A DNA stretch of 37,894 nucleotides from Clostridiales bacterium (GCA_029240935.1 JARDZI010000002.1:1-37894), one strand, 5' to 3'. Shown: positions 1 through 8,442, counted from the first letter of the stretch. Notes: a model not told the origin generated them from the sequence alone. Numbers and translations: made by a program.

Positions 1-179
1 CTGGAGAAGAAATTACCTCCTTTACCGCTAAAAAGGGTATAAATGAAATAGAGTTTAATCCTGGGAAAACCGGTGGCTTTGGAATAGTTTCAGGAGATTA
101 TATACTTGGAATAATTGAAGTTGTTGATAATTTAGAAACTGCAGATTTAGAAGAACTACGAGAAAAATACCTTCCCTAA
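1..179 (+). CDS. C-terminal tail of a probable cupredoxin-like metal protein (partial)
   Basis: An open frame enters from the left edge (first whole codon at position 3) and stops at TAA 177-179, giving about 58 residues. The run EIEFNPGKTGGFGI followed by GDYILGIIEVVD is the kind of beta-strand ending seen in cupredoxin-like domains attached to clostridial metal-transport membrane proteins (TauE/SafE with HMA). The tail then ends in a charged helix (EELREKYLP). The start, the metal ligands and any membrane part lie outside the window, so family assignment is tentative. The gene is convergent with the two-component pair to its right and shares a terminator with it. Confidence 0.45.
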   Translation, partial: GEEITSFTAKKGINEIEFNPGKTGGFGIVSGDYILGIIEVVDNLETADLEELREKYLP

Positions 180-195
180 AAATCCATGTATAAAT

Positions 196-232
196 AAAGG
201 GCTTTGATAAATTAAATTTATCAAAGCCCTTT
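196..232. terminator. Bidirectional terminator
   Basis: An 18-bp perfect inverted repeat (196-213 against 215-232) begins with AAAGGGCTTT and ends with AAAGCCCTTT. A/T tracts lie on both sides. It lies between two convergent genes and can serve both. Confidence 0.8.
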
Positions 233-268
233 ATTATACATCATGTTCTGATAATCCTCAACCCATAT

Positions 269-291
269 GGGCGAACAGTGTTCGCTCCTAT
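269..291. repeat. GGGCGAACAGTGTTCGC palindromic intergenic repeat, copy 1
   Basis: The core GGGCGAACAGTGTTCGC is palindromic and is followed by TCCTA. Further copies occur near 28730, 28800, 30712, 35148 and 35219. This copy sits in the spacer after the histidine kinase gene and has a degenerate left arm. Confidence 0.75.
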
Positions 292-308
292 AGCGGTAGT
301 TGAAACAA

Positions 309-1685
309 TTAATTATTTTCATCTTTATCAAAACAAATTTTAAAAGTAGTTCCTTCCCCTTCTTTACTTATCACATTTATACTTGCATAATGAAGCTGTA
401 ATATATTCTTCACAATTGTTAACCCAATCCCATTTCCCTCAATTTGGTGCCTACTCCTATCTCCTCTATAGAGCCTCTCAAATATAAAGGGTAAATCCTC
501 CTCCCTGATTCCAATACCATTATCCTTAACTTCCACCATTATGTTTTTATTATTGGTATATAGCTTAATTATTACCCTTCCATCTATTTTAGTAAACTTC
601 AAAGCATTAGAAATTAAATTAATAAATACCTGTATTAATTTATCCCTATCCCCATTAATACTATAATCCTTATCTGGTTCAATTTCATAATCCAGCTTAA
701 TATTCTTGCTTTCTGCAGTTAAATAGAAATCTTTATATATAGATGTGATCAACTCATCTAAAAATATTCTCTCAAAATTAAGCTTTATTCCTTCAGATTC
801 GAACTCCTTTAATTGATTTAAATTGTTTAACAGCCTGCCAAATCTCACTACCTCTTCATTAAGATAATTCAATCTCTCTTGGGTAACAGGGAAGATCCCA
901 TCTATCATAGCCTCTAAATTGTTCTGAAGAACATTTAATGGAGTTCTGATTTCATGTGATATATCCGATACTAATCGTTTTCTAAGCATATCCTGCTGCT
1001 TTAGTTTTTCAGCTAGTATATTAATACTCTTTCTCAGGTTTTCCAGTTCTTCAATATTGCTTTCTGAATTGGATTTTGTATCAAAATTTCCTTTTGATAG
1101 ATTTACTGACATATTAGCTACATCCTTAATTGGACGAGAAAACTGTTTTGAGAAATAGAGACTTACAAGAATAATAATTAGGAGAGCTAAAATTCCACTA
1201 ACAACAATACTTTTATTTATTGAAGATATAAAATTCACATCTTCCTCAGACATCAATATAGATGAATACTGTCCAATATCTACATACCCAACTATAATTT
1301 CACCTGATTTGATTTCAAATGTCTTGGAATTATAAACACCATTATCCAATACTGGCATTGTACTTAGGTGCTGTCCAATTTTTATATCATTCGGATCCAT
1401 TCCCCAAATAGTCTTATTGTTGTTATTCCTTAATGTTAAACAATAATTTCCCATATAGGCCTCATGCATTAATTCTGCCCCAGAATCTTCCGACCATTTA
1501 CCTTCTCTTTTATATACCTCTTCAAAATAGGAAACTATTCTTTCATACCTGTTGTTTTGAATATCTATCATATACTGATTAAATTTACTATTTACTGTTA
1601 CATTTACGAACAGTGTGATCAGCAATATTGCTATAATTGAGCATATAACAAATAAAATACTTAATCTTCGACCTATGGTCTGCAT
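309..1685 (-). CDS. Membrane sensor histidine kinase
   Basis: This is a 458-residue kinase. Residues 8-28 and 160-178 are membrane helices that bracket an extracytoplasmic sensor domain of about 130 residues. HAMP follows at about 179-232, then HisKA with the phospho-acceptor His244 in DISHEIRTPL. The ATPase domain shows the N box (N360), DNGIG (388-392) and GNGIGL (417-422). The start ATG directly abuts the stop of the upstream response regulator, and its GGTGGTGAT-like ribosome site lies inside that gene, so translation is probably coupled. The ligand is unknown. The neighbouring cupredoxin-like tail makes a metal or envelope signal possible, but that is only inference. Confidence 0.93.
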   Translation of the reverse strand: MQTIGRRLSILFVICSIIAILLITLFVNVTVNSKFNQYMIDIQNNRYERIVSYFEEVYKREGKWSEDSGAELMHEAYMGNYCLTLRNNNNKTIWGMDPNDIKIGQHLSTMPVLDNGVYNSKTFEIKSGEIIVGYVDIGQYSSILMSEEDVNFISSINKSIVVSGILALLIIILVSLYFSKQFSRPIKDVANMSVNLSKGNFDTKSNSESNIEELENLRKSINILAEKLKQQDMLRKRLVSDISHEIRTPLNVLQNNLEAMIDGIFPVTQERLNYLNEEVVRFGRLLNNLNQLKEFESEGIKLNFERIFLDELITSIYKDFYLTAESKNIKLDYEIEPDKDYSINGDRDKLIQVFINLISNALKFTKIDGRVIIKLYTNNKNIMVEVKDNGIGIREEDLPFIFERLYRGDRSRHQIEGNGIGLTIVKNILQLHYASINVISKEGEGTTFKICFDKDENN

Positions 1686-2372
1686 TTAATTATCACCACC
1701 AAATTTATAACCTACCTTCATTACTGTAACAATATATTTAGGATTTTTTGTATCTTCTTCTATCTTCTTTCGAATATTTTTTACATGCACATCAACAGTT
1801 CTATCATATCCATCAAAATCCACTCCGAAAATCTTGTCTATTAGCTGTTCCCTAGATAAAACCTTTCCCTTATTCACTACTAAGGTATATAATATATCAA
1901 ATTCACTTGGTGTAAAAGCTACCTCGTACCCTCTTACCTTCACAACCCTTTTATCATAGTCAATACTCAGCTTTCCATCATCAAAAATTAAGTTTGAACT
2001 AGTATTATCAGCACTTATTCTTCTAAAAAGAGCATTTACTCTTGCTGTAAGCTCCCTGGGACTGAAAGGCTTAATCAAATACTCATCAGCACCTATATTT
2101 AATCCCTCTATCCTTTCGTCTAATCCTGCCTTCGCAGTAAGCATGAAAATATGAACCTCGGAGATTTGCCTGATTATTTTACATACTTCCTCTCCACTTA
2201 TATCTGGAAGCATTAAATCAAGAATTATCAGTTTAATATTCATTCTTTTAAATATTTCAATACCTTCAAACCCTTTAGTAGTGCAGTAAACATTATATCC
2301 TTCCTTAACCAGGTATGCTTTCAAAACTTCGGAAACCTTCTCTTCATCCTCTATTATTAAAATATTGTCCAT
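1686..2372 (-). CDS. OmpR-family response regulator
   Basis: The protein has 228 residues. The receiver domain (about 1-118) has acidic residues EDE at 8-10, phospho-acceptor Asp52 in LDLMLPD, Thr79 and Lys101 in the IKPF motif. A winged-helix DNA-binding domain of the OmpR/PhoB type fills about 130-225 (ending in TVMKVGYKF). It is the first gene of a two-gene operon with the adjoining histidine kinase, with no bases between stop and next start. Its targets are not visible in the sequence. It could act on the convergent cupredoxin-like gene, on itself, or elsewhere. Confidence 0.94.
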   Translation of the reverse strand: MDNILIIEDEEKVSEVLKAYLVKEGYNVYCTTKGFEGIEIFKRMNIKLIILDLMLPDISGEEVCKIIRQISEVHIFMLTAKAGLDERIEGLNIGADEYLIKPFSPRELTARVNALFRRISADNTSSNLIFDDGKLSIDYDKRVVKVRGYEVAFTPSEFDILYTLVVNKGKVLSREQLIDKIFGVDFDGYDRTVDVHVKNIRKKIEEDTKNPKYIVTVMKVGYKFGGDN

Positions 2373-2605
2373 CTATTCCACCTTCCACTCTATAAAATAA
2401 AGTAGGATATAATTTTTCTATATAAAAACATTATAGCAAATTATTTTAAAGATATTATGAAGAAGTAACAAAAATATATTTCAGTTAGAACTGTATTTAC
2501 TAGATTCATAAGCACAAATTAATGAGGGAAGACATAATTAAATTTCAAATATTTTACTTAAAAATATAAAATAATATGGAGTTTTCTCTTAATCAAAAAA
2601 AGTTA

Positions 2606-2634
2606 TTGACATAATTGTATTTATTTATTATAAT
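2606..2634 (+). promoter_or_regulatory. Sigma-A-type promoter of the methionine operon
   Basis: TTGACA at 2606-2611 and TATAAT at 2629-2634 are both exact consensus with a 17-base spacer. It lies about 25 bases before the first S-box aptamer. I see no comparably good promoter between the two riboswitches. Confidence 0.85.
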
Positions 2635-2656
2635 TCTTTTTATACAATTTAATAAG

Positions 2657-2766
2657 GTCTTATCAAGAGTGGTGGAGGGATAGGCCCTGTGAAGCCCAGC
2701 AACCAATATGCTTTATTTGCATATACGGTGCTAAGTCCTGCGGCATATGCCGAAAGATAAGGAGAA
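2657..2766 (+). ncRNA. SAM riboswitch (S-box), first of two
   Basis: The S-box core is plain: CTTATCAAGAG, then GGTGGAGGGATAGGCCC, GAAGCCCAGCAACC, a P3 hairpin (ATATG...CATAT), GGTGCTAAGTCCTGC and a P4 hairpin (CGGCATATGCCG). GATAAGG closes P1. When SAM binds, S-box RNAs stabilise P1 and let the downstream terminator form. This aptamer lies directly behind the strong promoter and has its own terminator. Confidence 0.95.
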
Positions 2767-2778
2767 GGATTTTTGTGA

Positions 2779-2810
2779 CCTCTTCTAGTAAGAGGCATTT
2801 TTATTATTAT
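2779..2810 (+). terminator. Intrinsic terminator of the first S-box
   Basis: The stem CCTCTT (2779-2784) / AAGAGG (2790-2795) has a 5-base loop and is followed by CATTTTTATTATTATTTT. The stem is only 6 bp, so it may be leaky, which could explain a second switch downstream. Confidence 0.7.
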
Positions 2811-2888
2811 TTTACATGTGTACAATGAAGTGGTAACGTATTAAATCAATATTTGATTTATAAGCAAACAAGATTTAAAACTAAATAA

Positions 2889-3013
2889 TAAGACTCTTAT
2901 CAAGAGAGGTAGAGGGACAGGCCCTATGAAACCTCAGCAACCCTCAGGCTCATTTGCCTGAAAAGGTGCCAATTCCTGCTTTGGATTTGTATTTCCAGAG
3001 GAAGATGAGGGAG
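2889..3013 (+). ncRNA. SAM riboswitch (S-box), second of two
   Basis: A second complete S-box follows about 120 bases after the first: CTCTTATCAAGAG, GGTAGAGGGACAGGCCC, ATGAAACCTCAGCAACC, a P3 hairpin (TCAGGC...GCCTGA), GGTGCCAATTCCTGC and P4. P1 pairs CTCTTATC (2893-2900) with GATGAGGG (3004-3011). AAGATGA (3002-3008) is complementary to TCATCTT (3044-3050), which overlaps the 5' arm of the terminator, so an antiterminator can be seen directly. Confidence 0.95.
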
Positions 3014-3035
3014 AGAATTTTTGGCTATATGTATA

Positions 3036-3078
3036 GTCCTCTTTCATCTTAATTTTTTATGAAAGAGGACTTTTTTTT
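3036..3078 (+). terminator. Intrinsic terminator of the second S-box
   Basis: A 12-bp perfect stem, GTCCTCTTTCAT (3036-3047) / ATGAAAGAGGAC (3059-3070), is followed by eight T. It is stronger than the first terminator. The upstream ATG of the following reading frame (3059) lies in its 3' arm. Confidence 0.93.
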
Positions 3079-3088
3079 AAGATGGGAG

Positions 3089-4456
3089 ATGTTAAAATTG
3101 TTACTCGAATTAGAGAAGTTAAAATACCGTATAATAGGCGTGCTAAAGGGAGATAAATATCGATATTCACAACCGGTTCAGGGAGATTTTAACGATTTGC
3201 AGCCTGGAGAATTTGATTGGTGGAAGTATAAATATTATATACGTCAGATTGAACAGGCAGAAAAAGGAAAGCACATTGAAGAGTTCTTTGCAAAGCAAAA
3301 CCTGGACTTTTCACTGCCCGAGGGATTTGTAGCTAAAGGAACATTTAAAATGACAGCAGGTGGTGATTTGCTTTCAGGTGATCAAATCACTACTGAGACT
3401 ACAAAGCATTTATGGGATGATATTGCTCATTTTTACTTTGAAAATACAGACAGGGTTTATGCCAATTTAGAAACCCCAATAGCTGCTTCACAGCCTGTTA
3501 AAAATGCTCCTCGAAGTGTAAATGAAACGCCACAACTCAATGGCACCGAAGGAATGCTTGACCGCTACCTTAACAATGGAAGAGGAATCAACTTTTTTTC
3601 AACTGCTAATAATCATTGCTTCAACCAGGGAGAAAAGGGGTTGATTGAAACGCTGGAACTGCTAGATAAAAAAGGAGCGCTCCAGGTTGGTACTGCCCGA
3701 ACCTCAGAGGAGCAGGACAACATTCCAATAATTGAGAAAAACGGTTTGCGTATTGCATATATTGCCTACACCTTTACACTCAATGGCGACAAGGTGCCTG
3801 AGGGCAAGGAATATATGGTTAACCATGTACACCTTAACAACCCTAATGAGGATCTTACACTTATAAAAAGGCATGTAGCTATTGCCCGGGAAGGTAAAGC
3901 AGATATGGTTATTGCCTTCCTCCACTGGAGTTTGGAATTTGAATCCTATCCCATTGAGAATATTATCAAAATGGGCCATCGCATACTTGAAGAGTGCGGC
4001 GTGGATATAATTATCGGAAATCATGCCCATGTCATTCAGCCATTGGAAGGATATAATTTTACCGATCCATTCAGCGGAGAGAAAAAAAGCGGGCTGATTG
4101 CCTATTCATTAGGCAATCTAGTGGCAGATTTTAATACCGACAACTCACTGTTGAGTATTTTACTCCGCATCCAAATGACCAAAGGTACTCTGAATGGTCT
4201 TGAGAAAACTGTTATAAGTGGATTGGAGGTTCTCCCTTTCTATACTTTCAAAGAATGCAGAGATGGTGTGTTTAAAGAAATCCGTTTACTTGACTTTTTG
4301 AATCTGCTTGAACAGCTTCAAAAAGGTGTAACTCCTTATGCTTTTACTAAAGAGCAGATAAAGGAACTTTACAGACTTAAAAAATTGTTTTATAAGCTAA
4401 TGCCAAATTCAATTGAGCAGGTTGTACAAACAAAACATAGGCTATCGAAGAAATAG
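3089..4456 (+). CDS. CapA/PgsA-type metallophosphatase
   Basis: The product is a soluble protein of about 455 residues. The CapA (PGA_cap) calcineurin-like fold begins with the metal-binding run FKMTAGGDLLSGD, continues with VYANLETPIA, FFSTANNHCFNQG and FLHWSLEFES, and closes with DIIIGNHAHVIQPLE and YSLGNLVADF. These supply the Asp, Asn and His ligands expected of the family. No signal peptide is seen. The frame is open from an ATG at 3059, but that codon is inside the riboswitch terminator stem. I take the ATG at 3089; a TTG at 3098, better spaced from GGGAG, is possible. It is the first gene after the S-box leader and lies 10 bases before metN. The substrate is unknown and a role in methionine supply is inferred from context. 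Confidence 0.85.
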   Translation: MLKLLLELEKLKYRIIGVLKGDKYRYSQPVQGDFNDLQPGEFDWWKYKYYIRQIEQAEKGKHIEEFFAKQNLDFSLPEGFVAKGTFKMTAGGDLLSGDQITTETTKHLWDDIAHFYFENTDRVYANLETPIAASQPVKNAPRSVNETPQLNGTEGMLDRYLNNGRGINFFSTANNHCFNQGEKGLIETLELLDKKGALQVGTARTSEEQDNIPIIEKNGLRIAYIAYTFTLNGDKVPEGKEYMVNHVHLNNPNEDLTLIKRHVAIAREGKADMVIAFLHWSLEFESYPIENIIKMGHRILEECGVDIIIGNHAHVIQPLEGYNFTDPFSGEKKSGLIAYSLGNLVADFNTDNSLLSILLRIQMTKGTLNGLEKTVISGLEVLPFYTFKECRDGVFKEIRLLDFLNLLEQLQKGVTPYAFTKEQIKELYRLKKLFYKLMPNSIEQVVQTKHRLSKK

Positions 4457-4466
4457 GAGGTTATTT

Positions 4467-5492
4467 ATGATTGAGTTAAAGGGAATATACAAAACCTTTC
4501 ATACAAGGGATAAAGAGGTACAAGCTTTAAAAAATGTTAACCTTACTATTAATAAGGGGGATATTTTTGGGGTTATTGGTTATAGCGGTGCTGGAAAAAG
4601 TACACTGATACGCATCATAAATCTATTAGAGGAACCTGACAAAGGTGAGGTTGTGGTGGATGGAACATCCCTCCTTGACATCAGTAAAAAACAGTTGCGC
4701 AGTGTACGTACTAATATTGGCATGATCTTTCAGGGCTTTAACTTAATGGACAGTATTGACGTTTATAACAACATTGCAGCTCCGCTAAAAAACCTCAAAT
4801 GGGAAAAGATCAATATTCAGGAGAAGGTAAATAACCTTCTCAAACTTGTAGGATTGGAGGATAAAAAGCATGCCTATCCCAACCAGCTTAGTGGTGGTCA
4901 AAAGCAGCGTGTTGCAATTGCCAGAGCACTAAGCAGTGATCCTAAAATTCTGCTATGCGATGAAGCGACATCAGCACTTGATCCTAATACCACCCAGTCC
5001 ATTCTTGAACTGCTTAAACAGATTCACGATCAGCTTGGAATTACCATTGTAATAATTACCCACCAGATGGAGGTCGTGAAAAGCATATGTAATCGTATTG
5101 CAATTATGGATTATGGCGAAGTAAAGGAACAGGGAGATATAGTAGATATTTTTACCAACCCAAAGAGCCATATTGCAAAGGATTTTGTTTATCATTCACT
5201 TAATATTAAAATTGACCCTGAGGATTTTGCAGAATATAAGGGCAAAATATGCAAGTTTAATTTCTATGGTATTATTGCACAGGAGCCTGTACTATCACGT
5301 TTGGAGCATAAATATGAGATAACAGTCAATATTCTCTTCGGAAATATTGAAAAGCTCCACAACAATATAGTTGGTAGTCTTATTGTGGAATTGACCGGAG
5401 AAAGTTCAAATATAGAAAAGGCACTTACCTACTATAAAACACTTGATACAAAGGTGGAGGTGATCAGAGATGCTTCAGCAGCTAATTCCTAA
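4467..5492 (+). CDS. metN: Methionine ABC transporter ATP-binding protein MetN
   Basis: The protein has 341 residues, counted from the ATG at 4467, which AGGAGG precedes; an in-frame upstream start at 4413 is rejected because it lies within the previous gene. It has Walker A GYSGAGKS (38-45), Q-loop Gln89, the signature LSGGQ (141-145), Walker B ILLCDE (161-166) and an ACT-like NIL domain at about 260-335. The NIL domain is the methionine-sensing part of MetN, which gives feedback by intracellular methionine. The stop of the CapA gene overlaps the ribosome site, and metI begins 23 bases before this gene ends, so the operon is tight and SAM-controlled. Confidence 0.96.
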   Translation: MIELKGIYKTFHTRDKEVQALKNVNLTINKGDIFGVIGYSGAGKSTLIRIINLLEEPDKGEVVVDGTSLLDISKKQLRSVRTNIGMIFQGFNLMDSIDVYNNIAAPLKNLKWEKINIQEKVNNLLKLVGLEDKKHAYPNQLSGGQKQRVAIARALSSDPKILLCDEATSALDPNTTQSILELLKQIHDQLGITIVIITHQMEVVKSICNRIAIMDYGEVKEQGDIVDIFTNPKSHIAKDFVYHSLNIKIDPEDFAEYKGKICKFNFYGIIAQEPVLSRLEHKYEITVNILFGNIEKLHNNIVGSLIVELTGESSNIEKALTYYKTLDTKVEVIRDASAANS

Positions 5493-6141
5493 TGTAATCG
5501 AATATTCTCCCGAACTCCTGAAGGCCCTTAAAGAAACCTTGATTATGGTTTCAATTTCAGGATTATTCGCAGCTCTGATTGGAATTCCAGTAGGGGTTAT
5601 TTTACTTGTTACTTCAGAAGGACATATTTTGAAAAACAGGATGATTTATTCGATTATTTCAAAGATAGTAAATTCCCTGCGTTCTATTCCATTTGTTATT
5701 TTAATCGCTGCCATTCCAGGCATTACAAGGATGCTGGCGGGCACCACCATCGGCATAAAGGGAGCGATTGTTCCACTTGTTATAGCTAGTTTTCCATTTG
5801 TAGCAAGGCAGATTGAGGTGGCACTTTTAAAGGTTGATATGGGTGTAATTGAAGCATATCAAGCTATGGGTTTTTCACCATTTGGAATTATCTTTAAAGT
5901 AATTCTTGTTGAGGGACTAAAGAATATTGTTTTGGCACTTACCATTTCACTTATCAGCTTAATCGGTTTCTCAGCAATTACCGGTACTGTTGGCGGGGGA
6001 GGGCTTGGAGATTTTGCTATAAGATATGGATATCAATATTTCAAAACAGATATTATGGTGGTTACTATTATTATTATTCTGCTAATTGTCTATGTTATTC
6101 AGGGAGTTGGCGATTTTATATATAAAAAGCTAAGTCATTAG
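5470..6141 (+). CDS. metI: Methionine ABC transporter permease MetI
   Basis: The 223-residue length is normal for MetI. It has about five membrane helices and the binding-protein-dependent permease loop around VIEAYQAMGFSPFGIIFKVIL, which couples to the ATPase. The start ATG at 5470 overlaps the end of metN by 23 bases and has GGAGGTGAT just upstream, so translation is coupled. It forms the membrane channel with MetN and receives substrate from MetQ, whose gene follows. Confidence 0.95.
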   Translation: MLQQLIPNVIEYSPELLKALKETLIMVSISGLFAALIGIPVGVILLVTSEGHILKNRMIYSIISKIVNSLRSIPFVILIAAIPGITRMLAGTTIGIKGAIVPLVIASFPFVARQIEVALLKVDMGVIEAYQAMGFSPFGIIFKVILVEGLKNIVLALTISLISLIGFSAITGTVGGGGLGDFAIRYGYQYFKTDIMVVTIIIILLIVYVIQGVGDFIYKKLSH

Positions 6142-6163
6142 AAAATTGAAAAGGAGAGTTAAA

Positions 6164-7015
6164 ATGAAAAATTTAAAAAAATTATTAAGTCTTTTAATTG
6201 TGGCAACTATTGTTCTAGGTATCACTGCATGCTCATCAAATGCTTCCAAGCCTTCTGAAAAGGCAGCATTAGGAACAAAGGATGGTGACGTTACTGTTCT
6301 AAAGATCGGAATAAACGGCACCGACTTCCGTCTATGGGATAATTTAAACAAAAGATTAGCAGAAAAGAAAATCAGGCTTGAGCCAGTAAGCTTTTCTGAT
6401 TATGTAAAGCCAAACATCGCCTTATCTGATGGTGAAATCGATCTTAATGCATTCCAGCACATGTTATATTTCAATAATTTCATTAAGGAACGTAATCTTG
6501 ATTTAAGCTCAGTTGGTTATACCTTTATTGCGCCACTTGGATTATATTCCAACAAGATTAAAAACTTAGATGAAGTTAAGGAGGGAGCAAAGGTTGCAAT
6601 CCCTAACGATGCAACCAATGGAGGACGTGCTCTGCTGCTCCTTGAATCTGCTGGATTAATAAAGCTAGATGGAACAAATAAGGTTACTCCAAATACTAAG
6701 AATATTGCCCAGAATCCTAAGAATCTGGAATTTGTCTCAATGGAGTCAGTACAGATTCCGCGTTCACTTAATGATGTTGACTTTGGCGCAATCAACGGTG
6801 GTGCGGCTACAGATGCAGGCCTCTTTGATTACATCTTCCGTGAAGACCCAAATCAGGAAAATGCCGAACAATACTTTAATGTAATTGCTGTAAGGACTGA
6901 TGACAAGGACAACGAAATCTTCAAGCAGATCATGGAGGTTTACTACACAGAAGAAACTGCAAAAGCTATTACTGAAATCTACAAGGGAGCTTACATCCCA
7001 GTATTTGAATATTAG
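6164..7015 (+). CDS. metQ: Methionine-binding lipoprotein MetQ
   Basis: This is a 283-residue NlpA/MetQ-family protein. The lipoprotein signal ends in the lipobox LGITAC with Cys23. The mature part shows LKIGINGTDFRLWD and the NlpA core NAFQHMLYFNNF, with a typical C-terminus. The ATG at 6164 is chosen because AAGGAGAG lies 8 bases upstream; a TTG at 6146 in the same frame overlaps the ribosome site. It captures D/L-methionine outside the membrane for MetNI. Repeat and hairpin sequences follow, so it may end the main transcript. Confidence 0.95.
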   Translation: MKNLKKLLSLLIVATIVLGITACSSNASKPSEKAALGTKDGDVTVLKIGINGTDFRLWDNLNKRLAEKKIRLEPVSFSDYVKPNIALSDGEIDLNAFQHMLYFNNFIKERNLDLSSVGYTFIAPLGLYSNKIKNLDEVKEGAKVAIPNDATNGGRALLLLESAGLIKLDGTNKVTPNTKNIAQNPKNLEFVSMESVQIPRSLNDVDFGAINGGAATDAGLFDYIFREDPNQENAEQYFNVIAVRTDDKDNEIFKQIMEVYYTEETAKAITEIYKGAYIPVFEY

Positions 7016-7040
7016 AGAATAATATCGCTATTAAAACTCT

Positions 7041-7156
7041 TGTAGCGTCAGCCGCCCACGGCTGACCTGGGCTTAACCAGCCAGGGAGAACCCATATTTA
7101 AAGCAGGGTAACCTTGCACTCGTGAGAGCTGTCAGCTGTAGGCAGCTGACGCTACA
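7041..7156. repeat. Intergenic inverted-repeat element with TGTAGCGTCAGC ends
   Basis: The 12-base end TGTAGCGTCAGC (7041-7052) is perfectly inverted at 7145-7156. The interior holds smaller palindromes (GTCAGCCG...CGGCTGAC) and is much more GC-rich than its surroundings. There is no open frame. It is about 116 bases long and resembles a small non-autonomous element. It sits between metQ and the amidohydrolase gene. Confidence 0.75.
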
Positions 7157-7202
7157 ATAAAATTAAGATTAATGAATTTCAACTAAGGTATATAATATTA
7201 AT

Positions 7203-7239
7203 GCCCACATTGCTGACTAAGTTTATTATCAATGTGGGC
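7203..7239 (+). terminator. Hairpin before the M20 gene, possible terminator or attenuator
   Basis: The perfect 10-bp stem GCCCACATTG (7203-7212) / CAATGTGGGC (7230-7239) is followed only by AGTTTCTTATGG. The T tract is weak, and the hairpin ends 27 bases before the M20 start codon. It could trim the met transcript while allowing read-through. Confidence 0.45.
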
Positions 7240-7265
7240 AGTTTCTTATGGAGAGGAGCTTGCTT

Positions 7266-8438
7266 ATGAACACACAAAAAAATATCCTGCTTAAGTACAT
7301 TGATGATAACCAAGACCAATATATTAATATAGCTCGTCAGATTTTTGCTAATCCTGAAACCTCCAATCACGAATATTTTGCATGTAAAATGCTCTCGGAT
7401 CAGCTGGAGTCCCATGGATTTTCAATAACTCGTGATGTAGCTAGTCACCCCACCGGATTTACTGCTGTAAAAAAATCATCCCGGAGTGGTCCAAGGATTA
7501 CATTTTTAGCAGAATATGATGCCCTGGAGGGCTTGGGACATGGCTGTGGCCACAATCTGATTGGGACAATTTCAACCTACGCTGCAATCGCCCTGTCTAA
7601 GCAATTGGATAAGTTTGGCGGAGAGCTTCGGGTGTATGGTACCCCCGGTGAGGAGGGAGGAGAAAATGGCAGTGCAAAGGAGGATTTTGTAACCAAGGGA
7701 TATTTTGATGATGTAGATATTGCTATGGAAATCCACCCTTCCAATGAAAACTCTGTTACCCCCGCGTCCCTTGCAGTTGACCCTGTGGATATAGAATTCT
7801 GGGGCAGATCAGCCCATGCTGGACTATCCCCGGAGCTTGGAATAAATGCCTTAGATGCACTGATACTTACCTATAATGGTATAAACGCATTGCGCCAGCA
7901 TTTGACTACTGATGTTAAAATACATGGAATCATACTGAATGGAGGTTCTGCCCCAAATATTGTTCCCGATTATGCAAGAGGACGTTTTTACCTCCGTGCT
8001 AAAACCCGTCCAACACTTAATAAGGTCTTTGAAAAGGTGGAACATATTGTTCAAGGAGCTGCAATGGCTACAGGCGCAACTTGTAAAATTGCCAGGTTCC
8101 AAAACAAGGTTGATGATATTGTTAGAAATGAAATACTGGATGATCTGTACCGAGAAACCATGTCTGATATGGGGGTGACCTGGAGTGAGAATGTGGCCTT
8201 TTCCTCAACTGATGCTGGTAATGTGTCACATGTTATTCCCCTCCTTCATCCCATGCTAAAAACCACCTCCTGTGGTTCGCCACTGCATTCTATGGAATTC
8301 CGTGAATCCTGCATTGCCTCTGAGGCACTCAGTTCTATTGCCACTGGTGCAAAGCTTTTAGCACTTACGGCTATGAAGCTGTTCAATCAGCCTGATTTAG
8401 TGGAGGAGATTAAGTTATTTCATAAAGATTTAATTTAA
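7266..8438 (+). CDS. M20-family amidohydrolase (AbgB/aminoacylase-like)
   Basis: The protein has 390 residues. It shows the M20 metal-site motifs FLAEYDALEGLGHGCGHN and GTPGEEGGENG, then a dimerisation domain beginning near the HPSNE and WGRSAHAG motifs, and a late metal His in the SCGSPLHSMEFRE region. Family members cleave amide bonds of N-acyl amino acids or short dipeptides in the cytoplasm. The ATG at 7266 follows GAGAGGAG. It lies downstream of metQ on the same strand, behind a repeat and a hairpin, so co-expression under the S-box is plausible but unproven. A role in releasing methionine from an acylated or dipeptide form is inference from context. Confidence 0.88.
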   Translation: MNTQKNILLKYIDDNQDQYINIARQIFANPETSNHEYFACKMLSDQLESHGFSITRDVASHPTGFTAVKKSSRSGPRITFLAEYDALEGLGHGCGHNLIGTISTYAAIALSKQLDKFGGELRVYGTPGEEGGENGSAKEDFVTKGYFDDVDIAMEIHPSNENSVTPASLAVDPVDIEFWGRSAHAGLSPELGINALDALILTYNGINALRQHLTTDVKIHGIILNGGSAPNIVPDYARGRFYLRAKTRPTLNKVFEKVEHIVQGAAMATGATCKIARFQNKVDDIVRNEILDDLYRETMSDMGVTWSENVAFSSTDAGNVSHVIPLLHPMLKTTSCGSPLHSMEFRESCIASEALSSIATGAKLLALTAMKLFNQPDLVEEIKLFHKDLI

Positions 8439-8442
8439 AAAA

